The position numbers were made by a program, and so were the translations under genes. Below the pieces are notes generated by a model. The model was not told the DNA's origin and made no database searches. It saw only the letters and a program-made list of their open reading frames with translations. Source: Blattamonas nauphoetae (lineage: Eukaryota > Preaxostyla > Oxymonadida). From it: a stretch of 64,000 nucleotides of DNA. The stretch spans positions 124,001 through 188,000 of the forward strand of contig JARBJD010000108.1 of NCBI GenBank assembly GCA_033064195.1, read 5' to 3'. Shown one piece after another: positions 1 to 8,545 of this stretch; positions within the stretch are counted from its first letter, which is position 1, and each line of letters begins with the position of its first letter.

Positions 1-143
1 CTGGAAAGGATCTGATCGTGCAAAGTCTAAAAATGAATATGATGAAGTGAGGATTCCGGATTCTAGGCTGTATTCGATTGAATACGCGTGAAAAAAGGAT
101 GTTCACAGGAGAACGTGAAGAGTGTCAAAAGATAGGTAGATTC

Positions 144-622
144 CTACTCCTTCCGCACATTCAGAGATTCTTCAGCCTTTTTTGCCTTTTTCCGAAGCCG
201 TAGAGCCAGGATCCCACAGATAGCACCAATAACAATCCAGATGCCAGCTGCGATCCAGCTGTAGATAGCTAAATTCCGAAATTCTTTGTGTGTGATTGGT
301 TCTCCAACAGGTAGTTCAAAAAAGTGACCTAGTCCTTGCATTGCAAGCGCAAACGCGCAGAGCAATGAGAAACCAGAACAACACGCAGAACCTGAGGTAA
401 ACGAGAAAGACATCAAAAGAAGATTGAGACAACAAGATATGAAGAAAAAAGAAGAAAGAGACAGACAGGCTAACCCTTTCGACACCATTGAGTACGATCT
501 CACCCACTGGCGAAATGATATTGTCGTCAGTTTCTTTCCAAGAGAGGATACTTGAAAATAACTTGATATTATGGTTTACACGTCAGAAATCTCTGCCAAT
601 AACAATAATTATGAAAAAACAT
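144..622 (-). CDS. Small two-helix membrane protein, unrecognised
   Basis: Spliced model with exons 622-582, 550-504 and 391-144, about 111 aa; both introns are GT-AG and the phases close. The last exon is clearest: a hydrophobic helix (LLCAFALAMQGLGHFF), a short polar loop, then a second helix (IAAGIWIVIGAICGILAL) and a basic Lys/Arg tail. This predicts a two-pass membrane protein with a cytoplasmic basic C-terminus. Spacing of the helices faintly recalls RNase kappa, but the family's signature residues are not convincing. The first exon and start codon are the weak part. It lies just downstream of eS31 on the same strand. Confidence 0.4.
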
Positions 623-676
623 TCTTCAAAATGGAAGCAATGAGGAACACTTTCATTCAACCAAGAAAAAAGAGGC

Positions 677-1062
677 TTATTCTTGTTTGTTGATGTAAGT
701 GGCTCCACATTTACCGCAGTACAAGCGATCCTTGTGCTTGGCCATGAAGACACCAGCACCGCATGCAGGGTTGCGGCATTCGTGGCGAGCGTGCACAACT
801 GTTCCGTCGTCACGGATGTTGTAGTATTTCAGAACTGCAAGCTTTACCTTCTTCTTCTTATGCTTGTTCTTCTTTGGTTTGGTGTAAACCTTCTTCTTGT
901 GCTTTTTGCCTCCTCCAACGAGACGGAGGATGTCGTATTCAATCAGCTCTGAAGCTGGAAGGGAAAAGAGAGAACAATAAGGTGTCGAAGTGGACAATAG
1001 AAGAGAATTAGATTCAGAAAAGTACTGAAACAGGTAATATCACTCGTTTTCACACCTTCCAT
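677..1062 (-). CDS. RPS27A: 40S ribosomal protein eS31 (S27a)
   Basis: Small-subunit ribosomal protein eS31. Exon 2 (954-677) encodes the Lys-rich linker ([16 protein letters not shown]), the KLAVLKYY segment and the zinc-ribbon with four Cys ([16 protein letters not shown]), matching the ribosomal part of ubiquitin-S27a fusions. A 101-bp GT-AG intron (1055-955) contains CTAAT near its end and joins to a short exon 1 starting ATGGAAG at 1062. No ubiquitin-coding sequence is visible upstream. Only a stub ([15 protein letters not shown]), which resembles the ubiquitin C-terminus LHLVLRLRGG, precedes the linker. An additional upstream exon cannot be excluded. Identity is certain; the N-terminus is less so. 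Confidence 0.9.
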
Positions 1063-1339
1063 GAGATCAAGAGGCTCCCGGGTATTTACACATCAAAATA
1101 ATCACAGGGTTTGATCTACTTCAGGAGATCAATCATGCGTGATTCAACATACAATGATACTACCATCAATGGTCATCCAAAATTGTGACGACCACATCAT
1201 ATGCGCAGTTCATTGTTCGCTGAGTGAGTGGAAACAGAAACTTCATCGAAAGAATAATCTGATATGCAAAGCAACAAAAAGTAATTGGACCCGGGTATGA
1301 GAGGTGAGACGAGTTCCAGAAAAGAAAGACATTAGGTAT

Positions 1340-2153
1340 TTAATCAGGGTTGACTGTGTCGGTGACCTCAACAATCTTGAATGGGGCTTGGTATAATAAA
1401 TTGTCATTGATATAAATCTTGAGTTCATATTCACCAACAGGCCATGGCCTATAGAACAAGGATATAAGTTGGATTGCGAGGAGGAAGAAGGTCGATGTTG
1501 GCGATGAAGAGAAAAAATGAAGTAAAAACCGCGGGAGTTCGGCATGAGTGTCAATGACGTTCATCAAAAGTGTGGAGAGGTTACATGACACAATCTCGTA
1601 GTTTGGAGGCTGTGATGAGAAAAATGATGAAAACAAGAGAATCGATACAGCTGTAAAGACGAGTTATTACACCAGGGCATTGAAGAAAAGGAATGAGGAA
1701 TGAATAAATATGTATATACCAACACCATGTGAATCGCTACAAGTTGTTGGAGGAATGGAGAGAAATGTCAGTTACGGTGTGAAGAGAAGAGGCATACTTG
1801 CAGACCCACACTACTCGGCCATACGACCCAGCCTGTATAATAGCGAAATATGATTTAAATTCAAGTTGAAGAACCGACATACCAGGACAGTTGAAAGAAC
1901 GCATCGTGCATGGATGATTGGATCTGAATGATTACGTCAATAAATCGAGGAATAGGATATACCCGTTGTGAAGAATACTCCATCCACTGGTTGTGATGGA
2001 TCTCCATTTTCATCAGAACTGATTTTGGAAGAAACGTTGTGTTGAGAGATTGATGACAAAAGTGGCCGGATACCGGTAAAACGTTACTGACTCAACGCGA
2101 ATAGCGTTATTATTTGAGTTGTCAACAGCTTTCGTTGAACTTCCGCACCCCAT
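1340..2153 (-). CDS. MGC-type lipid-anchored small protein, unknown function
   Basis: A small gene cut by many tiny introns. Exons are 2153-2074, 2018-1963, 1923-1883, 1832-1798, 1736-1720, a segment ending near 1530, and 1448-1340; introns are 39-110 nt, mostly GTATxx...AG. The protein is about 140 aa. It opens MGCGSS: Gly2 for N-myristoylation and Cys3 for palmitoylation, so it is probably tethered to the inner face of a membrane. The C-terminal half (WPVGEYELKIYINDNLLYQ) has the look of an Ig-like beta-sandwich strand pair. The boundary between the fifth and sixth exons (1719-1610) is ambiguous, because two acceptors are possible. I do not recognise a family. Confidence 0.6.
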
Positions 2154-2326
2154 ATCAGCTTTGGAATGAAGTGTATACGATCGCTCCCAAACTTTTCGGT
2201 CGTTGTTAGATTCTGGACCACTCTCAGGTGCTTTTGAACCAAAAAACGAACATATGCAAGTGTAACAATGGTTGGAGAATTAAAAAAATGGACGCAAACA
2301 AGTAAGACTTCACCGAAAAGGAGTAT

Positions 2327-4600
2327 TCACTCCAGAACGTGCGAGGAACGGACCGTGGGGACTTCTTTTTCCCCAGAATCATTTCTGTGCTCGTCGGATG
2401 GAACGGTAGAAACGATCTGAGGATAGTACATGCCTGATCGTAAGTGTGTGTCCTCGTCCTCTCGTTCAACTTGAGCAGGAGTGGAAGGGAGCGTCTGGGG
2501 AGGGTTGTATGAAGCGGTCGACAGAGCGTTGATTGTGGGCACGTTCGGATACGGTGCCAGCCGTGTTTGAGTACCGGGAGAACGTGATGTTTGAGAGGCA
2601 CGAGGAGAGCGGGTCGTGGTGGATGTGTGAGATGGAGTGGGGGCGTTGGGTTCTTCCCGTTCCATCGATGTGCGAGTGACTGTCACGGGATGATGGGTTG
2701 AGGCGGGACGGGATTTCTTTTTGGGCCGCACGGGAGGCGGTGGGTTTGGCTCGACGCGGCGAGCTTCCTCAAGCTCTTCCGGAGTTCGCATGCAGCAGCA
2801 TGGACAGCAATCGTCACAATCGGTCCGGACGCACGCGTTGTCACAGCAGCAGCACTTCCCATCGAGCGAGCAGCAGCAGCACACGAAGGGAGCAAGGCAG
2901 GGAGGACACCCGTGATGACAGCAGCGTCGGATTGACAATGCTGCGATGATGATCCACACAAGTATCAGCCATTTCCGATGGGTGTGGCGTTCATTGTGCT
3001 CGAGAATGGTGTCGAGTACGTTTTCTGCAAACTCCTCCGCTCGATGAGCCACTCGTTTCTCAAACTTCGTCTGGTCAGTGCTAGTCTGCTCGTGGGTCTC
3101 ATGTTCGGGTCCTTGTGTTGACTTGGTCTTGACGTGGATGTGCGAGAAGTCCATGTATTGGAGTGGGTTGGACAGTTCTCTCAGACCTTTCATCCTGTCC
3201 ATGAAATCATGAGTCAGTGATGACTCTTTGACTTGCTGTTCAACAGCGCCGTTGGGGGTGCCGACAGCAAACGGAATGTCTTTGCTTCTCGTCCACTGGC
3301 AGTCCTTGAAGTGCTTTGGGAGGACGAGAGCGGCAAATGCTTCGTCAACAAAGACATCCGACGAGAGCGACCCGTGGTTGTCTCTGAATTTGATGTGGTC
3401 GACAAAAACCACAAAACTATGAGTCTGTTTTTGGGCCGAGGTTTCGAGTTGGGACGGCTGGAAGACGAGAGCACCAGAATGTCCAACTGATTCACATCGA
3501 ATAAACTTGGAATGGGACAAGGTGAAGGAGCCAGAGATTTTGTTCACAACAATACCACCAGATGCGTTGGCTGAGGTTGAAGAGCACTTCTCGAATGAGC
3601 TGTGCTGGATGTTTGTCTTCTTCGCAGCTCTGATTTGGACTGCTCCAGCTCCATGCTGACCAACACACGACACAAACGAACAGCGAAGAAGAGTATAAGA
3701 CGCGGTTGGGTCTGAAAGGGTGAGAGCACCACCTCGATTCTGGACGTGACTGGAACACTTGTCGAATGTGCACGATTCGAGTTTGATGTTGATTGGACCC
3801 GAAGTCTTGGGAATTGCTGAAATGGGATCATCCTCCACGCAGGAAGCAAAGGTGCAGTGGTCGATCGAACTTGATTTCGCGGTGAGTGCTGGAACAATCC
3901 CGAAATCCAATGGGAAGTCAACATCGTTGAATTTGTTGAAAGAAAACTTGCATTGATTGATGTAGTTGGTCGATGGGACGGGAGGGAGTTCGAACTTTCC
4001 AAGAGCAGGTTGATGGATAGACGAGAAGGTGGATGATAAGATGGTGATGGTGTTGAAGCTGGGTTTGCAAAGAAGAGGAGTAAGCGTCGAAAGGGAGATA
4101 TCATTAAACGTACTTGACGTTATTTTGATTATGCCTTTACTGTCTTCTGGATTAGGTGTGAAAATGAGCGATTCACCAAGGACGACTTTCTGCATGGACA
4201 GAGAGAAAAAAGAGACTTCCTTTCCAGTAAAACAGATGAAAGAGGAGTTTATATTCTGTTTTTGTATCTTGCAGTGTTGAAAATGCGCACGGGCACTCTT
4301 TTCGATTCGCATAAAGTGTTTGGCATGATTTAGTGATAATTGGAGAGAGTTGAAGCTATGACTATGTGCTTTTGCCTCAAACAGGCAGTCAGAATCCTTC
4401 ACAGGCTGTAGAATAACCGAATCTTTTGTGGATGTGAAGGTATGCGGAGCTTTAGAAAGATCAATGGATTCACCCTCATATAGAGGTTCACTGAGAATAA
4501 TTGACGGTGAATGGAACGGTGAGCTTTCAAGAACGGTATTAAGATTCGTCACAGTAGTTGAATAGAGCTGCTGGATGAGAACTGGGATGATGAGAATCAT
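2327..4600 (-). CDS. Beta-helix surface protein, single TM, Cys-rich tail
   Basis: Single-exon gene of 757 aa starting at ATG 4600, with a signal peptide (MILIIPVLIQQLYSTTV). Much of the ectodomain is right-handed parallel beta-helix, Pmp/pectate-lyase-like: recurring units such as CTFASC, CTFDKC, RCSFVSC, HSSFEKC, HSKFIRC followed by GGA/GGI turns. One transmembrane helix (WLILVWIIIAALSI) lies at about 2935-2980. Directly after it come about 45 residues with some 19 cysteines, then a Pro/Ser/Thr-rich cytoplasmic tail. Such proteins are abundant in oxymonads and trichomonads as probable adhesins. The Cys cluster could be palmitoylated or bind metal. Function is inferred from architecture only. 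Confidence 0.75.
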   Translation of the reverse strand: MILIIPVLIQQLYSTTVTNLNTVLESSPFHSPSIILSEPLYEGESIDLSKAPHTFTSTKDSVILQPVKDSDCLFEAKAHSHSFNSLQLSLNHAKHFMRIEKSARAHFQHCKIQKQNINSSFICFTGKEVSFFSLSMQKVVLGESLIFTPNPEDSKGIIKITSSTFNDISLSTLTPLLCKPSFNTITILSSTFSSIHQPALGKFELPPVPSTNYINQCKFSFNKFNDVDFPLDFGIVPALTAKSSSIDHCTFASCVEDDPISAIPKTSGPINIKLESCTFDKCSSHVQNRGGALTLSDPTASYTLLRCSFVSCVGQHGAGAVQIRAAKKTNIQHSSFEKCSSTSANASGGIVVNKISGSFTLSHSKFIRCESVGHSGALVFQPSQLETSAQKQTHSFVVFVDHIKFRDNHGSLSSDVFVDEAFAALVLPKHFKDCQWTRSKDIPFAVGTPNGAVEQQVKESSLTHDFMDRMKGLRELSNPLQYMDFSHIHVKTKSTQGPEHETHEQTSTDQTKFEKRVAHRAEEFAENVLDTILEHNERHTHRKWLILVWIIIAALSIRRCCHHGCPPCLAPFVCCCCSLDGKCCCCDNACVRTDCDDCCPCCCMRTPEELEEARRVEPNPPPPVRPKKKSRPASTHHPVTVTRTSMEREEPNAPTPSHTSTTTRSPRASQTSRSPGTQTRLAPYPNVPTINALSTASYNPPQTLPSTPAQVEREDEDTHLRSGMYYPQIVSTVPSDEHRNDSGEKEVPTVRSSHVLE

Positions 4601-5437
4601 TGATGATGAAATCGATAATGGGATGTCAGACAATCAGTCGGATTAATAAATTTCTCCGAATCATTGTTTTTCGATGAATAAAATTCACGAAATACGATAA
4701 TATTCACCATTTTCTTTCAGTTAGAAGAGATATTAGATGGTGTGAAGTGAGACGAGGTTTTTATCTGCTTGTGACAAAACCTCTGTTCTTTTCTCCCTGA
4801 AAAAGATTTCACCCATAAATGATCGAGAACCGATCATACAGACAATATTTTCTTTCAACAACGAACTGCATTAGTTGTTATATTCAAACTGGTGCAGAAT
4901 CGATCGATTTTGCGGTGACGGTTTGTTCGGTTGATGTACGCGTTGATTCATCGCGTTTCGTTTTGACTGGCAACGGAGGAAACGTGCTTGCATCAGGATG
5001 AAGATTTGATTCGGGATTGATTGATGTTTGGCTGTGAAGTGATAGTTCCCCGACCAAGCCGGACTTGTTCATCAAGTCGGACAAAGGGTAGGTATGTCAA
5101 GGATACCTCCTTATTTGACTGTAAAGTTGATTGATAATCGCTTTACGGCTTCAACAAAGAGTTTGAGAACGATCAGACCATTCATTGTATTTGTTCACTT
5201 CCCTCATCCATTTTTGCTATTCTCACACAATAGCCAATCGAGCAAAGAGGTGAAGTGATTAAATAACATTTGGAACTATTTAGATGTATGTTCAGTTCAT
5301 CCCCCCATCGAGGATGAGAATGGATCCATCGAAGAAGAAGTTGACGACGGAGAGTTTTGTGGGTGCCAATTGATTGTTTTCAGCCTCTCGCAACCAATTG
5401 AAGCGGATTCAGACGACTTGTATCATTTTTGCTTGGA
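4601..5437. other. Gap with no confident gene
   Basis: It holds the 5' region of the beta-helix gene, one copy of an inverted repeat (5045-5083), and an acidic open frame on the plus strand at 5283-5450 (with PPIEDENGSIEEEVDD) that looks protein-like. I could not join that frame in phase to the next gene. A short plus-strand frame from ATG 5096 is also open. Upstream exons of the 5438-6105 gene may lie here. Confidence 0.4.
5045..5083 (+). repeat. Inverted repeat, left copy
   Basis: About 38 bp matching the reverse complement of 5976-6013. The core GCCGGACTTGTTCATCA is identical, and the flanks are partly conserved. Confidence 0.6.
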
Positions 5438-6105
5438 ATGGAGAATGTGAATGAGATTCTGTTTGCCTCATCTCGGATCTACTGTGAAAAAAGTGAGGAA
5501 ACCTTAAAATTGCAATCATAAGGCAGTTTGAGGAACACACCATCATTCCAAGATCCAAGTAGTTGGGATGAATGCCATTGGAGATCTTGTTGAGCATGCC
5601 ATTCCGGAAGTGAACAGATTCCATCTTATTGAGAGGAATGAGAGATACAAACATCCAAAGACCTTTATCCTGCAGAAAGGTCGTCGGATGCGTGATTCTT
5701 GCGGGTCGGAGAAGACCTTCGTAGAATGAAAACAAGAACATTTTCAACCTCAAAATTGGTCTGTCAAGGTGCACATTATGAATATAGCGTGGAGACACAT
5801 CACTAACATCAATGCTGATGTGAGTTTAGACCTCCGAGAACTGTGATGCATGTCCATTCAGGTTCGGATTTGAAAAAGCACCCATTGATCGTGTCTTTCT
5901 TCTCAGAAATACCAATTTTTACTCAACACTCGCATATCGAAATGAAGAAATTATCATGCAACTAGAAAGTATTGTTGTCCTACCTGATGAACAAGTCCGG
6001 CCTAATCGGAGGACTATGAGACTTGATCTGTTGTTTTCCGTTGAAGAGCGAATTTCTGTGTCATTTCTCGTGATCTTCTCACAAAATCCGCTGGAGATTG
6101 AGTAA
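5438..6105 (+). CDS. Unrecognised spliced gene, convergent with E2
   Basis: Four exons (5438-5492, 5533-5720, 5788-5819, 5862-6105) whose phases all close give a 172-aa soluble protein. Donors are GTGAGG, GTAGAA and GTGAGT; acceptors are GAG, TAG and CAG. Segments include KIQVVGMNAIGDLVEHA and [17 protein letters not shown] do not recognise a family; the first segment has a faint Alba-like rhythm, too weak to name. The first intron uses a GAG acceptor and the true start may be upstream. The last 92 coding bases lie antisense to the final exon of the E2 gene, which is unusual. A long minus-strand frame (5409-5798) is its shadow. Confidence 0.45.
5976..6013 (-). repeat. Inverted repeat, right copy
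   Basis: Partner of 5045-5083, in opposite orientation about 930 bp away. It lies inside the last exon of the plus-strand gene (encoding LPDEQVRPNRR) and just past the E2 stop. Confidence 0.6.
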
Positions 6106-6574
6106 ACAAAGTGGCCTATAAAGATTAGAAAGATTTTGTGCAGACAGCTTCCATGTCGAGAGGGTCTGTTGGATTTGCATCACTGAGCAGGACACGCAAG
6201 GAGATCAGGATTGTTGAAAGATTTTGACTAGGTGACCAGCTACCTTTTGGGGGAGGATCAAGTATATCAAGGCAGATTCTTCCATTTGAGTCGATGTTTG
6301 GGTGAAAGATTGGTGTGATGAATCGGACAACTGGAGGAGCGAATGGATAATTGTCAGGACAAGAAATCGTGAGATAGAAAAAACCACCTTCATAAGGTGT
6401 TTGTTCAGGACCCTAGTAAGAGAAGATAGCGTCAATAGAAGAACAGAAAAATGAAACCTCAATCACAGCTTCCAGTTCATTAATTCTTTCACCCTTCTGC
6501 CAGAGTGCACATAATGGAGGCGGAGAAGTTGTGAAGGCCTTAAGCTCCTTCTGGACGCGTTTTTGTGCTAACAT
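6014..6574 (-). CDS. Ubiquitin-conjugating enzyme E2 (UBE2T-like)
   Basis: E2 enzyme that carries ubiquitin as a thioester on its active-site Cys. Exons are 6574-6458, 6412-6146 and 6115-6014; introns are 45 and 30 nt, the second with TTCTAAT before TTTATAG. The protein is about 161 aa. It shows the UBC fold order: N-terminal helix ([10 protein letters not shown]), [10 protein letters not shown], the [14 protein letters not shown] motif, the catalytic Cys in [10 protein letters not shown], then PPKGSWSPS and [11 protein letters not shown]. The HPN motif and Cys are intact. The insert and spacing around ICLDIL-PPKGSW match UBE2T better than UBC4/5 types, but the partner E3 cannot be inferred. 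It is divergent from the acid phosphatase. Confidence 0.9.
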
Positions 6575-6601
6575 GATTTTGTATGGGTTTGGATTTTAAC
6601 T

Positions 6602-8247
6602 ATGATTCCTTTCCTATTCTTGTGGATCTTTGTGACAAGCTTCGCAGATCTTATTTCCGTTTCTCTGATCTGTAGGCATGGTTTGGCCCTCCCACTGATT
6701 TTTCACGACTCATCTTCCATTTCCTCCTTGCAGGCGATAGAGGTCCAAGAACCACTGTTCCTGTGTGTTTCACTTTTATATTCCCATTACATCATCGTTT
6801 TTTGGTAATTCAGACATGGGACCTTCCAACACCTGAACAGCTGACACCACTTGGCATGCAGCAGCAAGTTGACGTCGGAGAGTTCCTCAGAAAACGTTAT
6901 GTCGATGATCTCCGTCTTTTCCCTACAGAGTATTCATCAAAAGATATTTATGTTAGGGCATCGAACTACAATCGAACAATTATGTCAGCTTCATCTCAAC
7001 TCGCTGGACTCTATCCGAAAGGCGCTGGTCCAAATAACTTATACAACTATCCTGTTCTTACAGAACTGAAGCATGATGATTTTGTCGCAAGATCATTCCA
7101 AATTTGGTCTGTTCTTCTCCACCATCTCAACTTAACTTCTGTTCGTCGACAGCCCAACTGGAATCGATATTTGGGAAAAAACCAAGGTATCGCAGAAATA
7201 TTTGGATGCAATGTCAAAATATGATGAGCAATTGAAGAAAGCCTCAAAACTGTTGAATGTTGACGTCAACTATGATACACTCGAAAAATACCAGAATGCA
7301 ATGGAATGCAGAAAGCAATATGGGTTTCACCACTTTTGTGCTTTATGCAATGCTTTCTCCCTTATTCTCTTTTAGAGGTCTTGACCCAGCTCAAGAAGAG
7401 TCCTTCCAAGAACTGTCTCACGCTCTTCACACACGTCTGTTTTTTCCTTCCATCAAATGTGGAATCTTAGAGGAACTGTTTTATTATCCAAACGACAACA
7501 AGGAATGGCTTAAGGTTACCGATGGCGTTCTGTTTTACGAGGTTTCGTTCAACTCATCTCTCATCACATTTAATCCTTTCGTCTTGGCTCTCTCATCTCC
7601 GTCCAGCTTTTCTATGATAATCCTGCTCAAGATGGCATGGTCACTGCCAATTTACAAGAGAAAATCGCACTCAACAAAAAGAAATACCGCCTCTATTCCA
7701 TGCATGATTCCACTGTCTTTGCCACACTCCGTTCACTGAACTACTCAATTCCATCTCATCCGTACTATGCAGCTGTTGTTATTTTTGAGTTCCACGCGTC
7801 TGGTGAATATCCTAACTACAAAAACCCCTATGTCAAGTTCTATTACCAGCCAGATGAGCAATCAGCTCGAAATGGAGACCTTTGGGTTCCATTCACTCCA
7901 CGTGGGTGTGTGAAGTCACCCGTTGATGGAGATGGATGCACACTCGACTCAATTCAGAAGGAGTTCTCAGGAGACACTTTCCCGATTTCACAAAGAGAGA
8001 AATACCTCACTGAGGTGTGTGGACGGAAGGATGTCGACAGGTATGCGCCTGCGCCAAGAACAACCACCAAGGGCGGACCCAAAATGCTGCATCTGATTCT
8101 CATCGCTGTCCTCGGCATCCTCCTCGCTGTCTCGGTTGTCCTCATCTTCACACGATGTCAGAAGATCTTTAAAGATCGGAAAGCAAACAAAGGTATCTCT
8201 TTTATCTCTCCGTTATCTCCTCAGAGTATTTCCCGATAAACAACTAA
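6602..8247 (+). CDS. Membrane histidine acid phosphatase
   Basis: Phosphomonoesterase of the histidine phosphatase clade 2. Seven exons: 6602-6680, 6734-6762, 6814-7106, 7153-7323, 7376-7541, 7607-8192, 8225-8247; all phases close to 448 aa. A signal peptide (MIPFLFLWIFVTSFAD) precedes the catalytic RHGDRGP motif, which is split by the first intron. The YVRASNYNRTIMSA segment matches the family's second Arg region, and the proton donor is in YSMHDSTVF. A single transmembrane helix (LIAVLGILLAVSVVLIF) and a short basic tail follow, so it is type I, with the active site outside the cell or in the vacuole lumen. Likely role: phosphate scavenging or lysosomal hydrolysis. Confidence 0.92.
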
Positions 8248-8545
8248 CACTATCATATTACGTGTGTCAATGAGATTCACCTTTGTAATCACTTCAATAT
8301 TGATTCAATTTGCAAAGCTGTCGATCATCTTTTCTTTCAATAGAGACATCTTGATCATCAAGTCCAATCTTGAACAGTTTCATCTCAGAACCCCTGTGTT
8401 CTATTGGGAATCCACTTAATGAATTGAATAAATGCAGTGGTTCGCGCCTACTGTTAAAGCCTTGATTCAAATGAGTTTACCCTTAATATGTGAGTTGATT
8501 CAGGGTTTGTCAAGATCTTGGATATTCACTTCTCAGATACAGTAA

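Noticed and set aside
5409-5798. Long open frame on the minus strand (about 130 codons)
   Set aside because: It lacks an ATG start and lies antisense to a plus-strand gene whose exons, splice sites and phases all fit together.
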